Part shown: in pieces, positions 1-8,634 of the stretch
Numbering within the stretch: the stretch's first letter is position 1
How the letters are laid out: every line of letters begins with the position of its first letter
From: Enterobacter cloacae
GTDB taxonomy: Bacteria; Pseudomonadota; Gammaproteobacteria; Enterobacterales; Enterobacteriaceae
DNA: 64,000 nucleotides
Reading direction: 5' to 3'
NCBI GenBank assembly: GCA_014169315.1
Contig: AP022133.1
Coordinates: 1,984,001 to 2,048,000, forward strand
Notes under the pieces: generated by a model
Databases searched by the model: none
The model's input: only the letters and a program-made list of their open reading frames with translations
Told to the model about the DNA's origin: nothing
Position numbers and translations under genes: made by a program

Positions 1-524
1 ACCTGGCCGTGGATCAGACGGTCATCGATACGTGCAAGGCCAATGACCATATAATCGTTCGGGCCCATTGGTTTTGCAGGTTCTGCGGCCTTTGGTGCCA
101 CGGCAGCAGGTGCAGGTTTTTCAACCGGTTGTGCTTTCAGCGCTTTCACGCCTTCGCGACCCGTCTCGACAGCCAGTGCGACCAGCTCATCGAAGCTCGG
201 GTTATCGTCACGCGCCATGAAGGTTTCCACCAGCATAGGAATGTTCACCCCGGCGACGACTTCGTAATGCTCTTTATCGACGACAATGCGGCTGGCAGCG
301 TTAAACGGACTGCCGCCCCATGTATCAACGAGAAACAGCACGCCTTTGCTGGTATCCAGCTTCTCAAGTTGAGCGGTGTACTTCACAATCAACGTTTCGG
401 CATTTTCACCCGGAACGAAATCGATCCAGCCGACGTTTTCCTGCTCGCCCAACAGCATCTCTGCCGTCTTGATTAACTGCTCTGCAGCCCAACCATGTGT
501 GCCTATGACAATAGCAATGGTCAC
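1..524 (-). CDS. manX: PTS mannose transporter subunit IIAB, ManX (3' end outside window)
   Basis: Cytoplasmic IIA and IIB phosphoryl-transfer domains of the mannose/glucose/glucosamine phosphotransferase system, passing phosphate from HPr to sugar entering through ManYZ. The reverse strand reads MTIAIVIGTHGWAAEQLL, with the IIA phospho-histidine at residue 10, then an Ala/Pro-rich linker (KPAPAPAAVAPKAAEPAKP), then the start of IIB with DRLIHGQV, whose histidine (residue 172) accepts phosphate from IIA. The reading frame runs off base 1, so about half of the IIB domain and manY/manZ lie outside. The start is GTG at 524-522, set by a strong GGAGG at 531-535 and by the conserved N-terminus; there is no ATG in place. 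Divergent from yoaE. Confidence 0.95.
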   Translation of the reverse strand, partial: MTIAIVIGTHGWAAEQLIKTAEMLLGEQENVGWIDFVPGENAETLIVKYTAQLEKLDTSKGVLFLVDTWGGSPFNAASRIVVDKEHYEVVAGVNIPMLVETFMARDDNPSFDELVALAVETGREGVKALKAQPVEKPAPAAVAPKAAEPAKPMGPNDYMVIGLARIDDRLIHGQ

Positions 525-642
525 TTGCTACCTCCTTTTATTATCATTAATACGTCTGCCAGGCAGTCGTACTGAGAATCGCATCTGGCGAACCGAATCG
601 ATTCAGATAAGGGTTATCGTTAAATAAACTAAGACTTCCGCG

Positions 643-670
643 AATTATTTTAGACAGTGAAAGAATAATT
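643..670. promoter_or_regulatory. Mlc/NagC-like operator upstream of manX
   Basis: Perfect inverted repeat AATTATT (643-649) and AATAATT (664-670) around a 14-base centre that begins TTAGACAGTG. An A+T-rich palindrome of this shape is what Mlc and NagC bind at ptsG, manX and nag promoters, and E. coli manXYZ is known to be Mlc-repressed. It lies about 120 bp upstream of the manX start. Which of the two paralogous repressors binds cannot be told from sequence. Confidence 0.5.
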
Positions 671-791
671 TATGTGATGAAGATCCGTAATTTAGCTTTC
701 GAAACACAGAAAATACGCGACGAAAATTTAGTCTTTTGACGCGTTCTTGCAAAAAAAAGTAAATCTTTGCCAAAAGATTATTGTCTCTGAT

Positions 792-1001
792 ATGTTTAGC
801 CTCCGTTTATCTATTCAGGAGTATAGGGCAGCAGCCCACTATATGGACCGTCACCGACGTCAGTCATCTTTCAGGCCGTTCTGCGCCTCTTTCACCGGCG
901 ATCCTCGCCACGTTTCAACGCTGTCTACCATTGATTTGCCCATGCCGATTGGTGCACCGTTTTGTCATTCCTTTAGCAGGAGCTTGTCATGGAATTCTTA
1001 A
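792..1001 (+). CDS. possible small upstream ORF overlapping yoaE
   Basis: An open frame runs from TTG 747 through ATG 792 and ATG 843 to a stop at 999-1001, overlapping the first 13 bases of yoaE in a different frame. From ATG 792 it would encode 69 residues with several prolines near its end (LPMPIGAPF). The yoaE ribosome binding site (AGGAG, 978-982) lies inside it, so translation of this frame would cross and could couple to yoaE initiation. I recall a small overlapping ORF called yoaL being annotated at this place in E. coli, but cannot verify it here. No strong ribosome binding site is visible before any of the three starts. It may be chance. Confidence 0.3.
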   Translation: MFSLRLSIQEYRAAAHYMDRHRRQSSFRPFCASFTGDPRHVSTLSTIDLPMPIGAPFCHSFSRSLSWNS

Positions 1002-2548
1002 TGGACCCGTCAATCTGGGTAGGATTGCTCACGCTGGTGGTGCTGGAGATTGTTCTCGGCATCGATAACCTGGTGTTCATTGCCATCCTTGCGGATAAAC
1101 TTCCGCCAAAACAACGTGATAAAGCGCGTCTGATCGGTCTCTCGCTGGCACTGTTCATGCGACTGGCACTGTTGTCCGTCATCTCGTGGATGGTGACGCT
1201 GACGAAACCGCTTTTTTCCGTCATGGATTTCACCTTCTCTGGCCGCGATTTGATCATGCTGCTGGGGGGGATATTCCTGCTGTTCAAGGCCACAACCGAA
1301 CTGCACGAACGGCTGGAAAACAGACAGCACGATGATGGTCACGGTAAGGGGTATGCCAGCTTCTGGGTGGTTGTATTGCAGATCGTGGTGCTTGATGCCG
1401 TCTTCTCGCTGGATGCGGTGATCACGGCGGTGGGTATGGTGAACCACCTGCCAGTGATGATGGCAGCCGTAGTGATTGCGATGGCGATGATGTTGCTGGC
1501 CTCGAAGCCGCTGACGCGTTTCGTGAACCAACATCCAACGGTCGTGGTGCTGTGTCTGAGCTTCCTGCTGATGATTGGTCTGAGCCTGGTCGCGGAAGGT
1601 TTTGGCTTCCATATTCCGAAAGGTTACCTGTATGCCGCGATTGGCTTCTCGATCCTTATCGAGCTGTTTAACCAGATTGCGCGCCGTAACTTCATTAAGC
1701 AGCAATCGAATCAGCCGCTGCGTGCCCGTACGGCGGATGCCATTCTGCGCCTGATGGGTGGCCGTCGTCAGGTGACCGTACAGTCCGATAACGAAAGCCG
1801 TAACCCGGTTCCGGTCCCTGAAGGGGCGTTCGTTGAAGAAGAACGCTACATGATCAACGGCGTGCTCTCACTGGCCTCCCGTTCGCTGCGCGGTATCATG
1901 ACCCCGCGCGGTGAAATTAGCTGGGTAGATGCCAACCTGAGCGTCAGTGAAATCCGTCAGCAACTGCTCTCTTCACCTCACAGTCTGTTCCCGGTGTGTC
2001 GTGGTGAGCTGGATGAGATAATCGGCGTGGTGCGTGCGAAAGAGCTGCTGGTGGCGCTGGAAGAGGGCGTCAACGTGGAAGCCATCGCGGCCGCATCACC
2101 AGCAATTGTGGTGCCGGAAACGCTGGATCCGATCAATCTGCTGGGCGTACTGCGCCGCGCTCGCGGGAGCTTCGTCATCGTCACCAACGAGTTTGGTGTG
2201 GTGCAGGGGCTGGTCACGCCGCTGGACGTGCTTGAAGCGATTGCCGGTGAATTCCCGGATGCAGACGAAACGCCAGAAATTGTGGCCGACGGCGAAGGCT
2301 GGCTGGTGAAGGGAACGACCGACCTGCACGCGCTCTCGCATACGCTGGGGCTGGAAAACGTCATCAATGATGATGAAGACATTGCCACCGTTGCAGGGCT
2401 GGTGATTTCCGTTAACGGGCAAATCCCGCGTACCGGTGACGTGATCGACCTGCCACCTTTGCACATTACCATTGTTGAAGCGAACGATTATCGCGTTGAT
2501 ATGGTGCGTATTGTTAAAGAGCAATCGGCACACGACGAAGACGAGTAA
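989..2548 (+). CDS. yoaE: TerC-family inner membrane protein with CBS and CorC domains, YoaE
   Basis: 519 residues, close to E. coli YoaE. The N-terminal half (about 1-230) is a TerC/Alx-type multi-pass domain with acidic intramembrane motifs ([11 protein letters not shown] near residue 20, [10 protein letters not shown] near 135) that in this family suggest metal ion export. The C-terminal half has a CBS pair (about 300-420: [37 protein letters not shown]) followed by a CorC/HlyC transporter-associated domain (about 430-510). Start ATG 989 follows AGGAG by six bases. It has a leader of several hundred bases and converges on yoaD with six bases between stop codons. The substrate is not established; manganese or another divalent metal is an inference from TerC relatives. 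Confidence 0.93.
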   Translation: MEFLMDPSIWVGLLTLVVLEIVLGIDNLVFIAILADKLPPKQRDKARLIGLSLALFMRLALLSVISWMVTLTKPLFSVMDFTFSGRDLIMLLGGIFLLFKATTELHERLENRQHDDGHGKGYASFWVVVLQIVVLDAVFSLDAVITAVGMVNHLPVMMAAVVIAMAMMLLASKPLTRFVNQHPTVVVLCLSFLLMIGLSLVAEGFGFHIPKGYLYAAIGFSILIELFNQIARRNFIKQQSNQPLRARTADAILRLMGGRRQVTVQSDNESRNPVPVPEGAFVEEERYMINGVLSLASRSLRGIMTPRGEISWVDANLSVSEIRQQLLSSPHSLFPVCRGELDEIIGVVRAKELLVALEEGVNVEAIAAASPAIVVPETLDPINLLGVLRRARGSFVIVTNEFGVVQGLVTPLDVLEAIAGEFPDADETPEIVADGEGWLVKGTTDLHALSHTLGLENVINDDEDIATVAGLVISVNGQIPRTGDVIDLPPLHITIVEANDYRVDMVRIVKEQSAHDEDE

Positions 2549-2554
2549 GTCTTC

Positions 2555-4153
2555 TTAACGCAACGGCATTAAGGGCACGATGTGTCCATTGTGGTGCGCT
2601 GGCGGGGGGGAACTCTCCGCCAGCCATTTTGGAAATTCCCGTAGCGGCATTGGTCGCGCATAAAAAAATCCCTGCAGGTTATGCACGCCGTGTCGGCGTA
2701 AATACCGCGACTGTTCCTCTGTTTCGACCCCTTCCGCAACCAGCTCAATATTCAACCGCTGACCCAGCGCAATAATAATGTCCGTTACCGTCGAGTTCAC
2801 GGCATCGGTACCAATTGCCGTGGTGAATGATTTGTCAATTTTCAACACGTCAGGATGGAGTTTTTCGAGCCAGGAAAGTGAACTGTTCCCGGTACCAAAA
2901 TCATCAATCGCCAGTTTCACGCCTTCGCGATGCAGCTCCCGAACAATGCGGTAATCGACGTCGAGCAGGTCGTCGCGTTCGGTCAGTTCAATAATCAGCT
3001 GTTGAGTGGGTTTTGCGCTGAACCAGGCGCGGTTCAGATCCTGCAACAGGGTGGCGCGGCGGAAGTGGCTGGCAGCCACATTTATCCCGATCTGAAAACT
3101 GTTTGAGGCCGGAAAATAACCAATCTGACGCACGGTCTCCGTGATGACGTAGCGTGTCAGAGGAACAATCAGGTTATGTTCTTCTGCCAGGGGAATAAAC
3201 ACTTCCGGTGAGATCCAGCCCTGTCGCGGGTTATGCCAGCGCAACAGGATCTCGACGCCGATGCAGTCCTGGGTACGGGCATTCACCAGCGGCTGGCAAA
3301 AAAGTTCAAATTCCCGTGCCGCGATCCCCATGTTAATTTCCCACGTGAAGCTCATGCGGCGCGCGGTTGCCAGCCAGGCGATATAGCCCAGCAGCAGGCT
3401 CAGCATTAACCCCAGCGGTAACTGCGTTGGCAGGTTGATTAACGCCATTTCACCAGGGCCTGGCCCGCTGACCGTAATGGAGAAGGGATAGTGTGTCGAC
3501 GCCTTCTCCAGAAGCGAATCTCCGTCATCAAAGCTCAGGGTTTCCGTGACCTGTTGACCATAGCGCAGATAATGATCGCCCACGGTCAGCACCACGTCGG
3601 TAATCAGCGGGGTCTGTGGCTCGAGTATCATTCTGGTGATGAGATCAATATTGACGATCTCCATCACGCCATCTTCACCGCTCGGGGAAATCGGGGTCCA
3701 CTGAATCAGAATGGGGCTGCCTTTGAGCAGCCACTGGTCGGTCGACAAAATCAGTTTTGGCTTACTGGCAGGTAAGACCGGTTGAAAATCACGCACGAGG
3801 ACATTACGGCTGCCGAAAATACTGGAGCAGTACAGGATCCCGTCTTTAATCAGCGCGATGGAGCGAACGGTCTGCAAAATGGCGGCCTGTTTTCGCAAAA
3901 CCAGATGCACCTGCGGGCAAGGTTCACCCACCAGCGTTTGCAGAAGATTCCGGCGGCGTTCTAATGAAAGCAGCACGTTATCGAGAGAGCGAACGGTATA
4001 GCTGGCAAAATCGAGGATCCGCTCCTGATTGGCATTACGCTGTGAAACAAAACGAATACCTAACGTCAGGATGAGCGTAAGGAGCGCAACCGTCACACAG
4101 ACGATAACGCGTTTTCGGCGATAGTTTTTAATGATCGTTTGTGCATTTTGCAT
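2555..4153 (-). CDS. pdeD: CSS-motif EAL c-di-GMP phosphodiesterase, YoaD/PdeD
   Basis: 532-residue inner membrane enzyme of the CSS-EAL group. It has an N-terminal membrane helix (about 17-36), a periplasmic CSS sensor domain with the redox-active Cys-Ser-Ser (YCSSIFG, near residue 110) and a second conserved cysteine (GEPCPQ), a second helix (about 240-265), and a C-terminal EAL domain from about 275. Catalytic motifs are seen: the EAL signature as GVEILLRW, ELTERD, and IDDFGTGNSSLSWL, then KIDKSF and VAEGVETEEQ. These residues bind the two metals, so it should be active in hydrolysing c-di-GMP to pGpG. In E. coli CSS proteins the disulfide state set by DsbA/DsbB controls activity; dsbB is also in this window. 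Monocistronic by layout. Confidence 0.94.
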   Translation of the reverse strand: MQNAQTIIKNYRRKRVIVCVTVALLTLILTLGIRFVSQRNANQERILDFASYTVRSLDNVLLSLERRRNLLQTLVGEPCPQVHLVLRKQAAILQTVRSIALIKDGILYCSSIFGSRNVLVRDFQPVLPASKPKLILSTDQWLLKGSPILIQWTPISPSGEDGVMEIVNIDLITRMILEPQTPLITDVVLTVGDHYLRYGQQVTETLSFDDGDSLLEKASTHYPFSITVSGPGPGEMALINLPTQLPLGLMLSLLLGYIAWLATARRMSFTWEINMGIAAREFELFCQPLVNARTQDCIGVEILLRWHNPRQGWISPEVFIPLAEEHNLIVPLTRYVITETVRQIGYFPASNSFQIGINVAASHFRRATLLQDLNRAWFSAKPTQQLIIELTERDDLLDVDYRIVRELHREGVKLAIDDFGTGNSSLSWLEKLHPDVLKIDKSFTTAIGTDAVNSTVTDIIIALGQRLNIELVAEGVETEEQSRYLRRHGVHNLQGFFYARPMPLREFPKWLAESSPPPAHHNGHIVPLMPLR

Positions 4154-4250
4154 GAACGGTCGCTCTATGCGCTACCAGCCCCAAAAGCCGGAAGCAATAG
4201 AGAAAGTGTAGTGGGGAAAGAGGAAGGAGACGAGACGTGAGAGGTAATAT

Positions 4251-4273
4251 CGCCCATCCGTTGCAGATGGGCG
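4251..4273 (-). terminator. hairpin downstream of sdaA
   Basis: Stem CGCCCATC (4251-4258) with GATGGGCG (4266-4273), seven-base loop, 10 bases past the sdaA stop. The run after it on the minus strand (ATATTACC) is only weakly T-rich, so termination may be partial. Confidence 0.55.
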
Positions 4274-4283
4274 AAAGGAAGTA

Positions 4284-5654
4284 TTAGTCGCACTGCACCT
4301 TAATGGCCAGACCACCGCGTGACGTTTCGCGATACTTCGCGTTCATGTCCTTGCCGGTTTCGTACATGGTTTCGATAACCTTATCCAGCGATACGCGAGG
4401 TTCGCTGGTACGGCGCATTGCCATACGAGAGGCGTTGATCGCTTTCACTGAGGCAATAGCGTTACGCTCAATACACGGTACCTGTACCTGGCCTGCAACC
4501 GGGTCGCAGGTCAGACCGAGGTTATGTTCCATACCGATTTCCGCCGCCACACAGACCTGCTCCGGGCTTGCACCCAGCAGTTCTGCAAGGCCAGCTGCTG
4601 CCATAGAACACGCCACGCCCACTTCGCCCTGGCAGCCGACTTCTGCGCCAGAGATGGATGCGTTCATTTTGTACAGCGCGCCAATCGCACCCGCTGCCAG
4701 GAAGTAACGGATGTAAATATCCGGGCTGACAGGCTCAATAAAGTGATCGTAATAGGCCAGTACCGCCGGAACGATACCGCATGCGCCGTTGGTAGGCGCA
4801 GTTACCACACGGCCACCGGCGGCGTTTTCTTCGTTAACCGCAAGGGCAAACATGTTCACCCAGTCGACCACGTTCATAGGGTCGTTGGAGAATTTGTCCG
4901 TTGTCACCAGCATACGACGCAGCGCAGAGGCACGACGCGGCACGCGCAGTGGCCCAGGTAACACACCTTCGGTGTTCATACCGCGGTCGATACAGGCGCG
5001 CATGGTCTGCCACACGTTAGCAAAATAGTCTTCAATTTCTTTTTTGCTGTGCAGTGCCAGTTCGTTTTGCATCACCATGCCGGAAAGCGACAGGCCGCTC
5101 TCTTTGCAATAACCCAGCATCTCGGTGGCCGATTTAAACGGATACGGCACGCTGACGTCGCCCACGCTCTCTTTGCCAAAGTGCTCTTCATCAACAATGA
5201 AGCCACCGCCAATGGAGTAGTAGGTTTTGCTGTAAATCTCTTTTTCGCCGTTAAACGCGTGGATGGTCATCCCGTTTTCGTGCAGCGGCAGGTTGTCGCT
5301 GCGAAAACGCATGCCATCATCCTGCGGGAAATCCACTTCGCGCTGGCCGTTTGCCAGCAGCAGGCGACCGCGCGTTTCCACGTCGCGGATGAATGCCGGA
5401 ATGGCATCAATATCAACGGTGTCCGGCATGTTGCCCGCCAGACCCATAATAATGGCGATATCGGTGTGGTGGCCTTTACCCGTTAATGACAGCGAGCCGT
5501 AAACATCCACGGCAACACGGGTAACGCTTTCCAGTAATCCTTTTTCGACCAGATCATCGACGAACTGTTTACCGGCCTTCATCGGGCCTACAGTATGGGA
5601 AGACGAAGGGCCAATTCCCACTTTGAACATGTCGAATATACTAATCACTTTCAC
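4284..5654 (-). CDS. sdaA: L-serine dehydratase 1, SdaA
   Basis: 456 residues (E. coli 454). An oxygen-sensitive [4Fe-4S] enzyme that deaminates L-serine to pyruvate and ammonia in the cytoplasm. It starts with [21 protein letters not shown], the beta-domain signature SSSHTVGPM, and carries the cluster-binding cysteines in the alpha domain ([28 protein letters not shown]). The C-terminus ends KVQCD; in the Legionella homologue the C-terminal cysteine occupies the active site as the fourth cluster ligand, and the terminal cysteine is kept here. Its own promoter must lie in the 177-base gap before nudL. In E. coli it is Lrp-repressed and leucine-induced, but no site could be assigned. Confidence 0.96.
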   Translation of the reverse strand: MKVISIFDMFKVGIGPSSSHTVGPMKAGKQFVDDLVEKGLLESVTRVAVDVYGSLSLTGKGHHTDIAIIMGLAGNMPDTVDIDAIPAFIRDVETRGRLLLANGQREVDFPQDDGMRFRSDNLPLHENGMTIHAFNGEKEIYSKTYYSIGGGFIVDEEHFGKESVGDVSVPYPFKSATEMLGYCKESGLSLSGMVMQNELALHSKKEIEDYFANVWQTMRACIDRGMNTEGVLPGPLRVPRRASALRRMLVTTDKFSNDPMNVVDWVNMFALAVNEENAAGGRVVTAPTNGACGIVPAVLAYYDHFIEPVSPDIYIRYFLAAGAIGALYKMNASISGAEVGCQGEVGVACSMAAAGLAELLGASPEQVCVAAEIGMEHNLGLTCDPVAGQVQVPCIERNAIASVKAINASRMAMRRTSEPRVSLDKVIETMYETGKDMNAKYRETSRGGLAIKVQCD

Positions 5655-5831
5655 ACTCCTGACAGGGTTACCGGGTTTCCAGTAACGATGTTATAACTGC
5701 GCATAGTGTAAGAGGGAACATCGACCTCGGCTTGACTATTCACATGAATTAAACTAATGGATAACCCCTGATTTACTAATGCTGAGACGCACCTCGCAAA
5801 CTTACGTTAAATTCGCGAATGTAAAGTATAG

Positions 5832-6410
5832 TCAAGGCTTCAGGCCGATTTGCAGCGCCAGTTCACGAATGATGCCTGCCGTCATGCCCCAGACAAAATA
5901 ATGCTGATACCAGGACAACCAGACCCGGTGTGCATGACCTCGTCGCTGAATGTCCAGAGGGTGATAGCGCCCGAGACGAAGAGCCTCTTCCAGCGGCATT
6001 TCAAACACCGCAGAGACTTCATCGACGCTGGCATGATACTGAAGATCAGGGGGGATAATGCCGACGACCGGCGTGACCTGAAAACCGGTGACACTGTCGA
6101 CTGGCGGCAGAACACCAATGATCTCGACGACCTCCGGTGGGATCGCGACCTCTTCCTGTGCTTCACGCAGTGCGGCAGCAATCAACGAAGCGTCGGTACT
6201 GTCGACAGCCCCCCCCGGGAAAGCAACCTGACCGGCGTGTTTGCGCAAGTGCGGTGAACGCTGTGTCAGCAGTAAACCGGGCTGTTCGCGGCGCACCACC
6301 GGGATAAGCACCGCGGCCTGACGGCGATTCAGGGTTTCTCGGCTCACCTGTGGGCGCAAAAGCTGGAAACGCGACAGAAAATCATCCAGCGTCAGGTTCT
6401 CTTTCTCCAC
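5832..6410 (-). CDS. nudL: Nudix hydrolase NudL (probable CoA diphosphatase)
   Basis: 192 residues, matching E. coli NudL (YeaB). The Nudix box is intact: [20 protein letters not shown] followed by EEV, giving the metal-binding REAQEEV. Just before it is the [20 protein letters not shown] stretch that marks the CoA-pyrophosphatase branch, so it likely cleaves CoA and acyl-CoAs into phosphopantetheine and 3',5'-ADP. It begins four bases after the pabB stop, so pabB-nudL is almost certainly one transcript. Confidence 0.93.
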   Translation of the reverse strand: MEKENLTLDDFLSRFQLLRPQVSRETLNRRQAAVLIPVVRREQPGLLLTQRSPHLRKHAGQVAFPGGAVDSTDASLIAAALREAQEEVAIPPEVVEIIGVLPPVDSVTGFQVTPVVGIIPPDLQYHASVDEVSAVFEMPLEEALRLGRYHPLDIQRRGHAHRVWLSWYQHYFVWGMTAGIIRELALQIGLKP

Positions 6411-6413
6411 CCG

Positions 6414-7772
6414 TTATGTCTCCAGTTGTTGAAGGATACGGTTAACTTTATCAAAGGTTTCCTGATATTCCGCCTGAACTTCGCTATCCGCCACAATTCC
6501 GCCACCGGCAGAACAGTAAATATTGCCCGCGCAGGCGGTCAGGGTGCGAATGGTAATGCTGGTATCCAGCGTACCGCAGAGGCTGACATAGCCAATGCTG
6601 CCGCACCAGGCGTTGCGGCGGTGTGGCTCGAGTTCATCGATAATCTCCATCGCCCGCACTTTGGGTGCGCCGGTGATGGAGCCTCCCGGAAACGCGGCGC
6701 GCAGGAGATCGCAGGCCGTACGCGACGCAGGCAACTGTGCGGTAATGGTGCTGACCAGATGATGCACCGCCGGGAAAGGCTCGACCACGAACAGTTCAGG
6801 CACCCGCACGCTTCCCGGCACGGCCACCCGGCCAATATCGTTGCGCATCAGATCCACAATCATCAGGTTTTCGGCGCGGTCTTTTGGTGATGCGGCCAGC
6901 TTTTTCGCCTGCAGACGATCGGCTTCAGGGTCTGCCAGACGCGGAAGCGTACCTTTGATCGGGCGGGTCTGAATGGTACCTTCAGCGAGATGAATAAATC
7001 GCTCTGGCGAGAGGCTAAGGATTGCGCCCTGTTCCAGACGTAAAAACGCGCTAAACGGTGCCTTGTTACTGGCGTTGAGGCGGGTAAAGGCCAGCCATTC
7101 ATCACCCTGATACGTCGCCTGAAAGCGCTGGGCGAGGTTGACCTGATAGCAATCACCGCTTTGCAGATACGCCTGAACGCGTGAGAACTTTTGCGCATAT
7201 TCCTGCGCGGTCATGTTCGAACGCCAGTTCGAGGTCAGGCTGAAGTCTGTTGCTGAAGCCGGTTGTTGTGATTCCAGCCAGGCCAGACGTGCATTTACAT
7301 CCGAGTGGCTAAGCAGGGAAACCACCTGCCGGTGGTGGTCAACAATTAACGCCCAGTCGTACAGACCTACTGCCATATCCGGCAGCGGGATATCGTCCTG
7401 CGCATTATCGGGAAGTGTTTCAAAACGACGGCCTAAATCATAGCCGAACAACCCCAGAGCGCCGCCCTGGAAGGGAAGATCGGGATCCGGGTTTACGGAT
7501 AAGCCCAGTGCGTCAATGGACTGCTGAAGCAACATCAGCGGATCGTCCGTTGACTGACGCGTCCCAACAGACGTCACCCCGCCGTGGGTTATCAGGGTTT
7601 CTACCGGATCGGCAACCAGAATATCAAAACGGCTGTAGGGATGGTCGGCATGACCGGAGTGCAACAGCATCGCGAAAGGAAGGTGGCTCAGGCGAGCAAA
7701 CCAGAACTCAGCGGCGTCAACACGCCAGGGCAAGGTCATAACAGTGGGGAAGCGCATGTTCATGTGTGGCAT
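6414..7772 (-). CDS. pabB: Aminodeoxychorismate synthase component 1, PabB
   Basis: 452 residues. It converts chorismate, with ammonia from PabA, to 4-amino-4-deoxychorismate on the way to p-aminobenzoate and folate. The chorismate-binding domain shows the covalent-lysine motif TRPIKGTLPR that distinguishes PabB from TrpE, then ENLMIVDLMRNDIGRV and PGGSITGAPKVRAMEII. Three in-frame ATGs (7772, 7763, 7757) could start it: 7763 gives 14 residues up to the conserved LPWR, as in E. coli, while 7772 adds three. No convincing ribosome binding site separates them. Divergent from yoaH with about 50 bases between, so the promoters must be back to back; followed directly by nudL. Confidence 0.94.
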   Translation of the reverse strand: MPHMNMRFPTVMTLPWRVDAAEFWFARLSHLPFAMLLHSGHADHPYSRFDILVADPVETLITHGGVTSVGTRQSTDDPLMLLQQSIDALGLSVNPDPDLPFQGGALGLFGYDLGRRFETLPDNAQDDIPLPDMAVGLYDWALIVDHHRQVVSLLSHSDVNARLAWLESQQPASATDFSLTSNWRSNMTAQEYAQKFSRVQAYLQSGDCYQVNLAQRFQATYQGDEWLAFTRLNASNKAPFSAFLRLEQGAILSLSPERFIHLAEGTIQTRPIKGTLPRLADPEADRLQAKKLAASPKDRAENLMIVDLMRNDIGRVAVPGSVRVPELFVVEPFPAVHHLVSTITAQLPASRTACDLLRAAFPGGSITGAPKVRAMEIIDELEPHRRNAWCGSIGYVSLCGTLDTSITIRTLTACAGNIYCSAGGGIVADSEVQAEYQETFDKVNRILQQLET

Positions 7773-7824
7773 ACTACCGGGCAGCGTGAAATAATTAGCG
7801 CAGACAATTTAGCAGGAGTTGACA

Positions 7825-8007
7825 ATGTTTGCAGGTTTACCTTCTCTGAGCCACGAGCAGCAGCAGAAAGCAGTTGAGCGGATCCAGGAGCTGATGTCCC
7901 AGGGGATGAGCAGCGGACAGGCAATTTCCCAGGTGGCGGAAGAACTTCGCGCCACTCATACCGGTGAGCGGATCGTGGCGCGTTTCGAGGATGAAGACGA
8001 AGAATAA
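7825..8007 (+). CDS. yoaH: Small UPF0181 protein YoaH
   Basis: 60-residue acidic protein, one longer than E. coli YoaH, with [20 protein letters not shown] and the acidic tail FEDEDEE. The frame is open to TTG 7819, but AGGAG at 7814-7818 places the start at ATG 7825, which is also the conserved N-terminus. Function unknown in the family; it looks like a soluble helical protein. It lies divergent from pabB and convergent with yoaB, with a long palindromic repeat directly after it. Confidence 0.9.
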
Positions 8008-8017
8008 TCGGGCTTAG

Positions 8018-8160
8018 AGCTTGGCCCAGTAGGGTTATTAGCGCAGGCAGTTTGAACACGGACAGCGCGGAGAAACCGGAGCATACACGTAGTACGTGAG
8101 GATTTCGAGCACTGCCCAGGTTCAAAATGGCAAGCCAAATAGCCCTAATGGGTCAGGCTT
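8018..8160. repeat. imperfect palindromic intergenic element (about 143 bp)
   Basis: The outer arms, roughly 40 bases each, pair with each other: the left arm begins AGCTTGGCCCAGTAGGG (8018) and ends CAGTTTGAAC; the right arm begins GTTCAAAATGG and ends GGGTCAGGCTT (8160). At the centre is the near-perfect palindrome CACGTAGTACGTG. The right end contains two of the three bases of the yoaB stop codon. It resembles the ERIC class of enterobacterial non-autonomous palindromic repeats in size and design, but I do not recognise the ERIC core sequence. As RNA it would fold on both strands and may end the convergent yoaH and yoaB transcripts. Confidence 0.7.
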
Positions 8161-8503
8161 AAACTGCCGCGATAATCTTAATCTCTACCTTATATTCCGG
8201 TTTCATCAGCGTCGCCTGTACGGTGCAGCGTACAGGCGCGTGACCCGCCACCACCCACGCATCCCAGGCTTTGTTCATCGCCGCAAAATCCGCTTTGTCA
8301 GCCAGAAAAAGGGTGGCATCCAGAATGCGGGACTTATTGCTGCCCTGTTTTTCCAGCACCTTATCAATCTGTGCCAGGGTGTTCGCCGTCTGCTCGAACG
8401 CGTCTGCGTCCAGATTTTCCGGCACGCCGGTGTAATAGAGCGTCTGGTTATGAATTACGACATCAGACCAGCGGGCTTCCGCATCAATGCGCACAATCGT
8501 CAT
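8159..8503 (-). CDS. yoaB: RidA/YjgF-family protein YoaB
   Basis: 114 residues, the length of E. coli YoaB. Family members deaminate reactive enamine/imine intermediates such as 2-aminoacrylate. The fold-defining C-terminal stretch is present, including the conserved arginine in APVRCTVQATLMKP that binds the substrate carboxylate in RidA, and the family VEIKI ending. The start MTIVRIDAEARWSDVVIHN is preceded by AGGAAACGTTT. It is divergent from yoaA, sharing an upstream region of 131 bases that holds a LexA box. The stop codon overlaps the end of the palindromic repeat. Confidence 0.9.
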   Translation of the reverse strand: MTIVRIDAEARWSDVVIHNQTLYYTGVPENLDADAFEQTANTLAQIDKVLEKQGSNKSRILDATLFLADKADFAAMNKAWDAWVVAGHAPVRCTVQATLMKPEYKVEIKIIAAV

Positions 8504-8606
8504 AAACGTTTCCTCGTTATTTTCATATCAGGCGGCAAGACTGCCATATTGTTCTTCCGTCGTCACTATTTGGGGTGGCACTGTGACGGATGGGCTGACA
8601 TAATCC

Positions 8607-8622
8607 CTGTGCAAAAATACAG
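8607..8622 (+). promoter_or_regulatory. LexA box for yoaA (possibly also yoaB)
   Basis: CTGTGCAAAAATACAG fits the SOS box CTGT-N8-ACAG exactly, with an A/T-rich centre. It ends 12 bases before the yoaA start, inside the likely transcription start region (a CATAAT -10-like hexamer is at 8599-8604). yoaA is an SOS gene in E. coli, so the site agrees with known biology. Confidence 0.85.
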
Positions 8623-8634
8623 TGAGAGAGCACC

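Noticed and set aside
525..988. yybP-ykoY (manganese) riboswitch in the yoaE leader
   Set aside because: TerC-family genes can have this riboswitch, but the leader lacks the conserved GGGGAGUA-type and junction sequences that I would expect.
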